Source: Qipengyuania pelagi
GTDB lineage: Bacteria; Pseudomonadota; Alphaproteobacteria; Sphingomonadales; Sphingomonadaceae
Reading direction: 5' to 3'
Assembly: GCF_009827295.1 (NCBI RefSeq)
Contig: NZ_WTYD01000001.1
Span: 868,001-932,000 of the forward strand
Length of the DNA: 64,000 nucleotides
Made by a program: the position numbers and the translations under genes. Below the pieces are notes generated by a model. It ran no database searches and was not told the origin of the DNA. It saw only the letters and a program-made list of their open reading frames with translations. Position 1 is the stretch's first letter. The number at the start of each line of letters is the position of its first letter. Shown here one piece after another: positions 1 to 8,031 of the stretch.

Positions 1-820
1 TCCACAGGAACACCGCCAAGCCCAACAGGCCGAAGATGATCGAGGGGACCGCCGCGAGATTGTTGATCGAGACCTCGATCACGTCGGTCCAGCGGTTCTT
101 GGGCGCATATTCCTCGAGATAGAGCGCGGCCAGCACGCCGATCGGGAAGGCCAGTACCAAGGTCACCGCCATCGTCAGGAGCGAGCCCTTGAGCGCGCCC
201 CAGATGCCGACTTCCTGCGGATTGGTCGCGTCCGACCGGCTGAAGAAGCCGACATCGAAATTCTTTTCCAGCAGGCCGCGTTCGGCCAGCGAGCGCGCCA
301 GCGCCTGCATTTCGGGCGACCCTTCGCCTTCGAAGCCGGCGGCAAGATCGGGGCTGGCGGCGAGATCGAAGGTCGCGGTAGTGCGCAGGATCGAGGGATC
401 GGCCTGGATCGCCTCGGCCACATCGCGCCAGGCGAAGGTCCCGATCTGAGCCGCGCCTTCGTCGCCGAGCGTTTCGGCGGCGAAATACTGGACGGTGGCC
501 GGAAGCCCCTGCGCCTCCAATGTGCGAATGCCTTCGTGGCCCGCCAGCGTGTTCGCATCGCCCGCGATCCCGGCTTCGGTGAAGTCGATCGTCACCGGCA
601 TTTCCGCACGCTGGAAACCGCCGATCCCGTTGATGGTCATCGTCGCGAGCAGGAAGATCAGCACCACGACCGAGAACACGATCGCCGACAGACCGAGCAG
701 CTTGAAGCGCTGTTCGGCGGCGTAGCGCTTCTTCAGCCGCTTTTCGAAGGCAGGCGTGCGGGTCGGCGCGCGCAAGGCAGCGCTCTGGGCGGGGGTGTCG
801 GAGATCACCGTATCACTCAT
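1..820 (-). CDS. pstA: Phosphate ABC transporter permease PstA (3' part missing, window edge)
   Basis: This is one of the two inner-membrane channel subunits of the high-affinity phosphate importer PstSCAB. The reading frame opens at an ATG (MSDTVISDTPAQSAALRAPT) and stays open for 273 codons to the window edge, so the C-terminus lies outside. A hydrophobic segment near residues 43-60 is followed by a long periplasmic stretch of about 140 residues. The permease core then begins with WGALKGSLLTMAVTLVLAFP, and the PLGVLAA-like/EEYAPKNRW region and NNLAAVPSIIFGLLGLAVFL follow, as in PstA. An extended periplasmic N-terminal region of this kind is known in alphaproteobacterial PstA. The start overlaps the pstC stop by 8 bp, which indicates translational coupling. 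pstB and phoU would be expected just beyond the window. Confidence 0.9.
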   Translation of the reverse strand, partial: MSDTVISDTPAQSAALRAPTRTPAFEKRLKKRYAAEQRFKLLGLSAIVFSVVVLIFLLATMTINGIGGFQRAEMPVTIDFTEAGIAGDANTLAGHEGIRTLEAQGLPATVQYFAAETLGDEGAAQIGTFAWRDVAEAIQADPSILRTTATFDLAASPDLAAGFEGEGSPEMQALARSLAERGLLEKNFDVGFFSRSDATNPQEVGIWGALKGSLLTMAVTLVLAFPIGVLAALYLEEYAPKNRWTDVIEVSINNLAAVPSIIFGLLGLAVFLW

Positions 821-2198
821 ACGCTTCGCGGAACCGCTTGACGACGCGCAGGGCGATGAAATTCAGCCCCAGCGTCACGAGGAAGAGGACGAAGCCCAGG
901 GCGAATGCGCTCACGGTCGCGGGATGGTCGAAACTGCCTTCACCCGTCAGCATGGCGACGATCTGTACCGTGACCGTGGTCATGGACTCGAGCGGATTGG
1001 CGCTGAGATTGGCGGCGGTTGAGGCGGCCATGACCACGATCATCGTCTCGCCGATCGCGCGGCTGACTGCGAGCATCACGCCCGCGACGATGCCGGGCAG
1101 GGCGGCGGGGATCATGACCTTGCGGATCGTCTCGCTGCTGGTGGCACCCATGGCGAGGCTGCCGTCGCGCATCGCGCCGGGGACGGCGGCGATGCTGTCA
1201 TCCGCCATCGAGGACACGAAGGGGATGATCATCACGCCCATGACGAGGCCGGCGGCAAGCGCGCTCTCGCTCGATGCGTTGCTGATCCCCAGCGAGACCG
1301 CGATGTCACGAATGCCCGGCGCGATGGTCAGCGCGGCGAAATAGCCATAGACCACGGTGGGAACGCCCGCGAGGATTTCGAGCGCGGGCTTGACCCAGGC
1401 GCGCACGCGCGGATCGGCATATTGCGTCAGATAGATCGCGCTCATCAGCCCCAGGGGAATCGCCACGATCATGGCGATGATCGCGCCGATGAAGATCGTC
1501 CCCCAGAACAGCGGGATCGCGCCGTAGCGATCGCCCTGCGGGTTCAGGGGATTGCTCATCGGATCGGGGTTCCATTGGGTCCCGAACAGGAAATCGATCG
1601 GCGAGACCATGCCGAAGAAACGGATAGTCTCGAACACAAGGCTGGCGACGATGCCGATGGTCGTCAGGATCGCCACGAGCGAGGCGAGCAGCAGGATGGT
1701 CATCACCATCTTTTCCACCCGCGTGCGAGCGGTGAAATCGGGCCTCAGCCGTAGGAACGACCATGCGCCGCCGAGAAACGCGATCACCAGCGTCGCGGCG
1801 AGGCCGATCCAGTTGTAGAACGAAATGGCGGTGCGGAACGGTTCGACGAGGCCCGCGGCGGCGGGATTGAAGACCGCCGGCGAATTGCCGAGCGCCACAT
1901 TGCGGGCCTCAGCCAGCATGGTCTGGCGTTGCAGGCCGAAGCTGGGAAGATCGGCGGCGGCGGGGCTAGCAAGCACCGATTGCAGCACGAGATTGGGCGA
2001 CAGCGCCGCCCATACCATGGCGAACAGGACCGCCGGAATGACGATCCAGAGCGCCACGTACCAGCCATGATAGCTGGGCAGGGCGGCGAGCCTTACGCCG
2101 GGCTGGGCGCGCTTGAAGGTCCAGGCGCGCGCCCGTGCCGCCAGCCAGCCGGCAAGCCCCAGAGCCAGGGCGAGGAGAAGCAGGATGGCAGGAGACAC
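813..2198 (-). CDS. pstC: Phosphate ABC transporter permease PstC
   Basis: PstC is the second membrane permease subunit of the Pst phosphate importer. The 461-residue protein is longer than E. coli PstC (about 319) because of an N-terminal extension. That extension has a first membrane segment at residues 2-20, another near 48-66, a soluble linker and further segments near 130-150. The C-terminal half carries the typical binding-protein-dependent permease pattern, including PLGLMSAIYLTQYADPRVR, EILAGVPTVVYGYFA and the EAA-like loop ATSSETIRKVMIPAALPGIV. The start is GTG, because no ATG lies in a sensible place. It is 23 bp downstream of pstS and overlaps pstA, so pstSCA form one operon, presumably PhoB-controlled through the box upstream of pstS. 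Confidence 0.93.
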   Translation of the reverse strand: MSPAILLLLALALGLAGWLAARARAWTFKRAQPGVRLAALPSYHGWYVALWIVIPAVLFAMVWAALSPNLVLQSVLASPAAADLPSFGLQRQTMLAEARNVALGNSPAVFNPAAAGLVEPFRTAISFYNWIGLAATLVIAFLGGAWSFLRLRPDFTARTRVEKMVMTILLLASLVAILTTIGIVASLVFETIRFFGMVSPIDFLFGTQWNPDPMSNPLNPQGDRYGAIPLFWGTIFIGAIIAMIVAIPLGLMSAIYLTQYADPRVRAWVKPALEILAGVPTVVYGYFAALTIAPGIRDIAVSLGISNASSESALAAGLVMGVMIIPFVSSMADDSIAAVPGAMRDGSLAMGATSSETIRKVMIPAALPGIVAGVMLAVSRAIGETMIVVMAASTAANLSANPLESMTTVTVQIVAMLTGEGSFDHPATVSAFALGFVLFLVTLGLNFIALRVVKRFREAYE

Positions 2199-2221
2199 GA
2201 GCGTTTCGCTTTAGCTGTCGC

Positions 2222-3268
2222 TTACTGGAAGTCGGCGGCGGTGAGGGTGGGGAACTGCGTCAGCGCCTGGGTGTTGCGCGCCATCACATCGTCGGGCGAA
2301 GCGACCAGGCCGATATCGGCGAGCGGTCCGCCGCGCGACCACATCTTGCCCCATTCCGCCAGATAGGCACGCAGGCCCGGAATGGCGTCGAGATGGGCAT
2401 TCTTGACGTAGATGAACAGCGGACGCGCACCCGGATAGGCGAAGCTGGAAATGTTGTCGTAGGTCGGTTCGACGCCGTTCATCGACAGACCCTGTACCTT
2501 GTCGGCGTTCTCTTCGAGATAGCTGTAGCCGAATACGCCCACGGCGCGCGGATTGTTCTCGATCTTCTGGACGATCAGATTGTCCTGCTCGCCCTGGTCG
2601 ACATAGGCGCCATCGGAACGGACCTCGGTGCAGATGCGCGAATGGCGGTCCTTGTCGCTCTCCTTGAGCGCTTCCATCTCGGGATTGGTATCGCAACCCG
2701 CTTCAAGCACCAATTCGGCGAGCGCATCGCGCGTGCCGGAAGTCGAGGGCGGGCCGTAGACCAGGATCGGCTCGTTGGGGAGCGAGGGGTCGACGTCCGA
2801 CCAGGTGCGGTTCGTCTGTTCGCCGCCATAGGGGTTTGCCGCCAGCGCTTCGTAGACGATCTTGGGCGTCAGGTTCATCGTGATCCCGCCCTTGGCCGAG
2901 GCGAAGGCGATCCCGTCGAGGCCGACCTGCAATTCGGTGATCTCGGTCACGCCGTTCTGCTGGCAGGTCTCGAACTCGCTCGCCTTCATACGGCGCGAGG
3001 CGTTGGCCATGTCAGGCTTGTCCGCGCCGACGCCGCTGCAGAACAGCTGGATGCCGCCGCCAGAGCCGGTCGCTTCGATGATGGGCGAGGGGAATTCCGG
3101 GTTGGAGCGCACGAAGCTTTCCGAAACCAGCTTGGCGAAGGGGAAGACGGTGGACGAGCCGACCGCGCGGATCGATTCGCGCGAACCGCCGCCGCCTGCG
3201 GTGTCGCCGCACGCGGACAGGGCGAGGAGGGAGAGGGCGGCAAAGGCCATATGGCTGCGCTTGATCAT
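2222..3268 (-). CDS. pstS: Phosphate-binding periplasmic lipoprotein PstS
   Basis: PstS captures phosphate in the periplasm and delivers it to PstCA. The ATG chosen here is preceded by a good ribosome site (AAGGAA) and gives a lipoprotein signal peptide ending in a lipobox, LLALSACG, with Cys near residue 19. An upstream in-frame extension of 27 codons would put non-secretory residues in front of the signal and is rejected. Conserved phosphate-binding elements include AVGSSTVFPFAKLVSESF, EATGSGGGIQLFC and the GPPSTSGTRDALAELV loop. The protein is 348 residues, within the usual range. It is the first gene of the pst operon and follows phoR on the same strand with 147 bp between them. Confidence 0.95.
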   Translation of the reverse strand: MIKRSHMAFAALSLLALSACGDTAGGGGSRESIRAVGSSTVFPFAKLVSESFVRSNPEFPSPIIEATGSGGGIQLFCSGVGADKPDMANASRRMKASEFETCQQNGVTEITELQVGLDGIAFASAKGGITMNLTPKIVYEALAANPYGGEQTNRTWSDVDPSLPNEPILVYGPPSTSGTRDALAELVLEAGCDTNPEMEALKESDKDRHSRICTEVRSDGAYVDQGEQDNLIVQKIENNPRAVGVFGYSYLEENADKVQGLSMNGVEPTYDNISSFAYPGARPLFIYVKNAHLDAIPGLRAYLAEWGKMWSRGGPLADIGLVASPDDVMARNTQALTQFPTLTAADFQ

Positions 3269-3316
3269 GATTCGCTTTCCTTCGGGAGTATGGTGCCGGT
3301 CCAAAAGCGAGTTTGT

Positions 3317-3345
3317 GTTACAGCATTGCGACAACTGCGTGACCC
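3317..3345 (-). promoter_or_regulatory. Candidate Pho box (PhoB operator) upstream of pstS
   Basis: Three 7-base half-sites repeat with an exact 11-bp period on the minus strand: GGGTCAC, TTGTCGC and CTGTAAC. They lie 49-77 bases before the pstS start. The alphaproteobacterial Pho box is built from direct repeats resembling CTGTCAT spaced by 4 bp. Each copy here keeps the core GT and most of the pattern, and the phase is exact. The position in front of pstS, next to phoR, is what is expected for a PhoB activation site. Confidence 0.55.
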
Positions 3346-3415
3346 CCATCGCCCGGTTTTGAACAGCTTGCCCCGATTGCGGCGTTTGTTGGCGCCGTTA
3401 ATTCGGAAGCACGCG

Positions 3416-4621
3416 TCAATCGGCTTCCCCGGCATCGTCCCTAGAATCGTCCTGAATCGGCAGGAGCACGGCGACGCGGGTTCCTTCGCCGAGCGTACTT
3501 TCGATGTCGAGCCTGCCGCGGTGGCGTTCCACAATATGCTTGACGATCGCCAGCCCCAGCCCGGTCCCTCCCGAGGCGCGGCTGCGGCCCGGATCGGTGC
3601 GATAGAACCGGCGCGTGAGGTGCGGAATATGTTCCGGCGCGATCCCTTCGCCGCGATCGGCCACCGTCAGGCGGACGCGCTTGGTCCCCTGGGGCTGGAG
3701 GCTGACCGAAACCGAACTCTCCTCGCCACCGTATTTCAGCGCATTGTCGACGAGGTTGCGGACGAGCTGTTCGAGCTGCTGGGTGTCGCCGCTGACGAGG
3801 AATTCCCCGTCCGCCTCGATATCGAGCCGCGTCGCGCGATCCTGCCCCGCGGCATCGCTCGCCGCGCGTCGCACCAGCGGGGCGAGGCTGATCGTGTTGG
3901 ACGGAAGATCATCCTTCTCCGCCTCGATCCGCGACAGGGACATGAGGTCGCTGACGAGGTCCTGCAAGCGGCGCCCCTCGCGCTCGATCGTGCCGAGAAA
4001 GCGCTTCGCCATGGCGGAATCGAGATTGTCGGCATCGTCCTGGAGCGTTTCGACATAGCCCAGGATCGAGGCGAGCGGCGTGCGCAGTTCGTGGCTGGCA
4101 TTGGCGACGAAATCGGTATGGGCGCGCGCGGTGTCCGCTTCGGCGGTGCGATTGACGAATTCGATGACCGCCATCCCATCGTCGAGGGTCTTACGATTGA
4201 TCCGCCAGATATCCTGCCGCCGCGCTAGTCCTCGGATCACGGCGAATCCGTCGGTATCGCGATCGATCAAAGCGACCGCTTCGGGCTGGCGGAGGGCCAT
4301 CCGCACATCCTGTTCGACGATATGCGGGCCGAGCAGCTTGCGTGCCGCGCGGTTCGCCACGGCGACGCGATTGCGCCGCGTTACGATGATGGGCGTATCG
4401 GAGAATTCGAACAATTCGCCCATCCGCTCCGCAGACATCGACTGGCGTTCGACGTCGGCGCTCGGCGGTGGTTTCGGTCCGCCGACCATCCAGAGCGTCG
4501 CGATCCACAGAAGGGTGACGGCGAAGGCCAGCGCGATCCCGGCGCCGCTGACCAACATGACGATGCCGGCTGCGAGGGCGAGAGCGGCTGCCGGCCAGGG
4601 GAAATTGCTGCGATCGCCCAT
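3416..4621 (-). CDS. phoR: Phosphate regulon sensor histidine kinase PhoR
   Basis: PhoR is a membrane histidine kinase that phosphorylates PhoB under phosphate limitation and senses the Pst transporter state. The 401-residue protein has two membrane segments (about 9-27 and 29-46) and a PAS-like domain (about 65-160). The DHp helix has the phospho-acceptor H177 in ASHELRTPLAS, and the ATPase domain has the N box NLVDNALKYGG (N293), DRGEGI, an F box with FYRTDPGRSR and the G2 box GGTGLGLAIVKHI. The arrangement and the immediate pst neighbourhood fix the identity. It is upstream of and codirectional with pstS. phoB is not in the window and probably lies past phoU to the left. Confidence 0.93.
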   Translation of the reverse strand: MGDRSNFPWPAAALALAAGIVMLVSGAGIALAFAVTLLWIATLWMVGGPKPPPSADVERQSMSAERMGELFEFSDTPIIVTRRNRVAVANRAARKLLGPHIVEQDVRMALRQPEAVALIDRDTDGFAVIRGLARRQDIWRINRKTLDDGMAVIEFVNRTAEADTARAHTDFVANASHELRTPLASILGYVETLQDDADNLDSAMAKRFLGTIEREGRRLQDLVSDLMSLSRIEAEKDDLPSNTISLAPLVRRAASDAAGQDRATRLDIEADGEFLVSGDTQQLEQLVRNLVDNALKYGGEESSVSVSLQPQGTKRVRLTVADRGEGIAPEHIPHLTRRFYRTDPGRSRASGGTGLGLAIVKHIVERHRGRLDIESTLGEGTRVAVLLPIQDDSRDDAGEAD

Positions 4622-4804
4622 ACAGGCGCGCCTCTAGCGAGCCGGTCTCCACCTGACCAGCCCCAGCCGAGCACCACGACGTTTCCCCGACGCGCCGCCC
4701 GGCATCGCCATCGAAACACGGACAATTCGTGGCGCGTCGGGAAGGGGGATGTATCGGCCGCTGCCCGGATGGTATGGGGCGTTCATCCAATCAAGAGAGA
4801 CCGT

Positions 4805-6520
4805 ATGCCGAAGACAGTTGCAGAGATCGTGGTGGATGCCCTCGAAAAGGCCGGTGCGAAGCGGGTTTACGGTATTCCTGGTGACACCATCAATCACCTC
4901 ACCGATGCAATCGCCAAGAGCGACCTGCGCTGGGTGGGTGTGCGGCACGAGGAAGCCGGGGCCTTCGCCGCCGGGGGCGAATCCTACATGACCGGCGAAT
5001 TGTCGGTCTGCGCTGGAACCTGCGGGCCGGGGTCGCTCCATTTCGTCAACGGCATCTATGAAAGCCATCGCAACGGCGCGCCCGTGCTTCTGATCGCATC
5101 AGATGTCGCCCGCACGGAAAAGGGGTTCGATTTCCCGCAGGAGGTCGAACAGAAGAAGATCTACGAGCAGCATTCCCATTTCTGCGAATATATCTCGCAC
5201 CCTTCGCAGGCGCGGCGCATCGTGACCAAGGCCGCGCAGGCGGCGCTGACCAAAAAGGGCGTCGCGGTCGTCATCGTGAATGGGGACATGTTCACCGAGA
5301 CGGATGCGGACGCGATCGATTGGCAGGTCTATCGCCCCGAACCGGTCTGCCGCCCGAACGATGCCGAGCTCGCGGAGCTTACCGCCCTTGTCGATGCTGC
5401 GGGCAAGGTGTCCGTCTATGCCGGGATCGGCGCGCGTGACGCTCGGCCGGAAATCATCGCTTTTTGCGACCGAGTGAAGGCCCCGATGGTGCACACCACG
5501 CGGGCGAAGGAATTTCTGGAACCGGACAACCCCTATAATGTCGGGGTCAACGGTATCCTCGGCAACAGGGCGGGGGTCGAGGCGCTGGAGGATGCCGATC
5601 TGGTCATCAGCCTGGGCTGCGATTTCGCCTACACCCAATATTATCCCGAAGCGAAGAAGATCGTGCAGATCGACATCGATCCCACGCATCTCGGCAGGCG
5701 ATCGGCGATCCATCTCGGCCTGGTTGGCGATGCGAAGGCGACGATGGCCGCCCTGCTACCGCTCGTCGCGGCAAAATCCGATGCGAGCCATCTGGAGCGC
5801 CAGCAACGGCAATGGCAGGACGACCTTGCGGGCTACGACAAGCAGGGCGAGGAAAGCGATCCTGCGCTGATCCATTCGCAATTCGTTGCCAATATGCTGG
5901 ACGGCAAGGCGGCGCAGGATGCGATCTTCGTGTCTGATGCGGGAACGTCGATGGTGTGGATGCTGCGCCATATCAAGGCCACCGGAGGGCGCCGCTTCCT
6001 CAACACGCTGCTTCACGGCACCATGGCGAGCGGGATGCCGCAGGCGATGGGAATCAAGCTGGCTTATCCCGAGAGGCAGGTCATCGCCATGTGCGGTGAT
6101 GGCAGCCTGACCATGCTGATGGGCGAATTGCTGACATTGGTGCAGGAAAAGATCCCACTCAAGCTCGTGGTCTTCCACAACGACACGTTCGGCTTCGTCG
6201 AGATGGAGCAGCGCGTCGAAGGCCTTGTCGACCATTATACCGGCCTGCACAATCCCGACTTCGCCAAGCTGGCCGAAGCCTGCGGTATCGCGGGCTGGCA
6301 CGTCGAGAATGCCGATGCGCTGGAGCCTGCGATGGATGCCTGGTTGCGCCATGACGGGCCGGCGCTGCTCGATGTGAAGGTGAACCAGATGGAGCTGGTC
6401 ATGCCGCCCAAGATCGAAGCCTCGCAGGTCGCGGGGACCGCATTGTTCGGCGTGAAGGCCGTGCTCGATGGCCGCACGAAGGAAGTCGTCGACCTGTTGC
6501 GCAATAATTTCTTGCGATGA
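4805..6520 (+). CDS. poxB: Thiamine-diphosphate pyruvate:quinone oxidoreductase, PoxB-like
   Basis: The predicted enzyme oxidatively decarboxylates pyruvate to acetate and CO2, passing electrons to the quinone pool at the membrane. The 571-residue length matches E. coli PoxB (572). The N-terminal Pyr domain has YGIPGDTINHLTDAI and the catalytic-type Glu in GVRHEEAGAFAA. The middle domain is FAD-binding-like, and the C-terminal PP domain has the ThDP/Mg motif MCGDGSLTMLMGELLTL ending in VVFHND. The ATG follows AGAGAGA. A much longer upstream in-frame extension is antisense to phoR and was excluded. Placement beside the cyo quinol oxidase genes fits a quinone-linked role. Another ThDP family member (for example a sulfoacetaldehyde or oxalyl enzyme) cannot be fully excluded from sequence alone. 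Confidence 0.75.
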   Translation: MPKTVAEIVVDALEKAGAKRVYGIPGDTINHLTDAIAKSDLRWVGVRHEEAGAFAAGGESYMTGELSVCAGTCGPGSLHFVNGIYESHRNGAPVLLIASDVARTEKGFDFPQEVEQKKIYEQHSHFCEYISHPSQARRIVTKAAQAALTKKGVAVVIVNGDMFTETDADAIDWQVYRPEPVCRPNDAELAELTALVDAAGKVSVYAGIGARDARPEIIAFCDRVKAPMVHTTRAKEFLEPDNPYNVGVNGILGNRAGVEALEDADLVISLGCDFAYTQYYPEAKKIVQIDIDPTHLGRRSAIHLGLVGDAKATMAALLPLVAAKSDASHLERQQRQWQDDLAGYDKQGEESDPALIHSQFVANMLDGKAAQDAIFVSDAGTSMVWMLRHIKATGGRRFLNTLLHGTMASGMPQAMGIKLAYPERQVIAMCGDGSLTMLMGELLTLVQEKIPLKLVVFHNDTFGFVEMEQRVEGLVDHYTGLHNPDFAKLAEACGIAGWHVENADALEPAMDAWLRHDGPALLDVKVNQMELVMPPKIEASQVAGTALFGVKAVLDGRTKEVVDLLRNNFLR

Positions 6521-6585
6521 CGGCGCGCCGCGATACCCTGTTAGACGGATATGCGGCCTCTGTCGCGATAAGGAGATTCCCTTTT

Positions 6586-7020
6586 ATGCCTACCACTACC
6601 TTCGCGGGTTTCGGCCGTGCTCTGGCTCTTCCTCTGATCATGTCTCTGGCGCTTGCGGGCTGCGGCACGCAGGAGGCGGAACAAGTGGGGCAAGCCGAAA
6701 CGGCGATGACCGACGAACCGGGCGTGGACGGCGGGGCCGTCACTGCGGGCGAAGCGCGGTCGGAAGCGGCGGCGCTGGCGGAGCGGATCGCTTCGGGCGA
6801 TCTGGAGCAAGGTGAATTGTCGGTTGCGCTGGAAGACCTAGACCGTCTGGTGAACGACAATCCCGTCGATTTCCCCGAGGACATGCGCCCTTCGCTGACG
6901 GAAGATATTCAATCCGCGCGCATGGCGATGGAATCGGAAGACAGCGAAGCCTTGCAGGAAGCGGCGGCATCCATCCAGGCCACGCTGTCCGGGTCCGACG
7001 CGGCTACCACGGCGAGCTGA
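6586..7020 (+). CDS. Small predicted lipoprotein of unknown function
   Basis: This is a 144-residue protein with a lipoprotein signal peptide: a hydrophobic stretch ALALPLIMSLALAGCG with the lipobox Cys near residue 27. The mature part is very acidic and Ala/Glu-rich (residues about 30-144) and predicted to be largely helical, with no recognised catalytic motif. The ATG at the lipoprotein start is preceded by AAGGAG at good spacing, whereas the upstream in-frame start overlaps the poxB stop and has no such site. It sits between poxB and cyoA on the same strand, 60 bp before cyoA, so it may be cotranscribed with the oxidase genes. A structural or assembly role at the membrane is only a guess. 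Confidence 0.7.
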   Translation: MPTTTFAGFGRALALPLIMSLALAGCGTQEAEQVGQAETAMTDEPGVDGGAVTAGEARSEAAALAERIASGDLEQGELSVALEDLDRLVNDNPVDFPEDMRPSLTEDIQSARMAMESEDSEALQEAAASIQATLSGSDAATTAS

Positions 7021-7080
7021 TGCCGGTGAGCCAGGGGGGTAGCCGGTTCCGGTGATATCGGCTGACATCGGTTGGGCAGC

Positions 7081-8031
7081 ATGAGGTTCGTCTTCCTGAC
7101 GGCTGGGGCCTTGCTGACGATGCTCGCGCCGTGCGTGGCGCACGCATCCTCGGGCCTCGACCAGAGCTTCCTTCAACCGATGGGGCCCGTCGCCGAAGAA
7201 CAGTTCACGCACCTGCTGCGAGTGATCGGCATCACGATGATCGTGATCCTGCCGGTGCTGATCGGCGTGCCCTACATCCTCTGGCGCTATCGCTATGCCA
7301 GGCCACGCGGCGAATATCGGCCGGAGTGGGAATTTTCCAAACGGCTCGAATGGGCGCTTTGGGGCGTGCCGGTCGTGGTGGTCCTCGTGCTGGCGGGCTG
7401 GCTGTGGCATTCGACGGCCAAGCTCGACCCATACGATCCTCTGGGGCCCGAACCCTTGCAGGTTCAGGCGATCGGTCTCGATTGGAAATGGGTCTTCATC
7501 TATCCCGACGAAGGCATTGCGACAGTCAATGAACTGGCCGTGCCGGTGGGCAGGCCGGTGGAACTGACATTGACCACCGACACGGTGATGCAGAGCCTTC
7601 TGATCTCGTCCCTCACCGGCCAGATCTATGCGATGCCGGGCATGACGACGAAGCTGAATTTCGCCGCCTCGCGAACGGGGGAGGCCGAAGGCGAGAACAC
7701 GCAATTCAATGGCACGGGGTTCGGGCGTCAGAAATTCATCGTGCGCGCGCTCGATCCGGCGGATTATGCGAACTGGGCGAGCGCGGCGTCCCAAGAACTG
7801 GTTCTCGACGAACCGACCTATGCCATTCTGCGCCGCCAGTCGGTCCTGGCCGAAGCGCGCAGCGAGCTCGGGTTGGAGAAGGGCGCCGAGCCGATCGTCA
7901 TGGGGCTTGGCGTGGACGATCTGTTCGACAAAATCATTGCCAAATATCACCACCGCGGAACCGGCGATCGCGATAGCGTCCTCGGCGGAACCGGTCTGCC
8001 TTCCGATACGGCGAAGGAGGGCGGCGCGTGA
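7081..8031 (+). CDS. cyoA: Cytochrome bo3-type ubiquinol oxidase subunit II
   Basis: CyoA is the subunit II of a proton-pumping quinol oxidase. The 316-residue protein has a signal-like N-terminal segment, two membrane helices (about 44-68 and 92-112) and a periplasmic cupredoxin-fold domain. The domain contains GLDWKWVFIYPDEGIATVN and the SLTGQIYAMPGMTTKLNF region, which align with E. coli CyoA. The CuA cysteine/histidine ligands of cytochrome c oxidases are absent, as expected for a quinol oxidase. The ATG at 7081 is preferred; a TTG three codons upstream is an alternative and neither has a strong ribosome site. The stop overlaps the cyoB start as GTGA. Confidence 0.93.
   Translation: MRFVFLTAGALLTMLAPCVAHASSGLDQSFLQPMGPVAEEQFTHLLRVIGITMIVILPVLIGVPYILWRYRYARPRGEYRPEWEFSKRLEWALWGVPVVVVLVLAGWLWHSTAKLDPYDPLGPEPLQVQAIGLDWKWVFIYPDEGIATVNELAVPVGRPVELTLTTDTVMQSLLISSLTGQIYAMPGMTTKLNFAASRTGEAEGENTQFNGTGFGRQKFIVRALDPADYANWASAASQELVLDEPTYAILRRQSVLAEARSELGLEKGAEPIVMGLGVDDLFDKIIAKYHHRGTGDRDSVLGGTGLPSDTAKEGGA

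Noticed and set aside
2135..4228. Plus-strand open frame (697 codons) across pstS and phoR
   Set aside because: Both genes are clearly coded on the minus strand with full motifs; this frame is a shadow.
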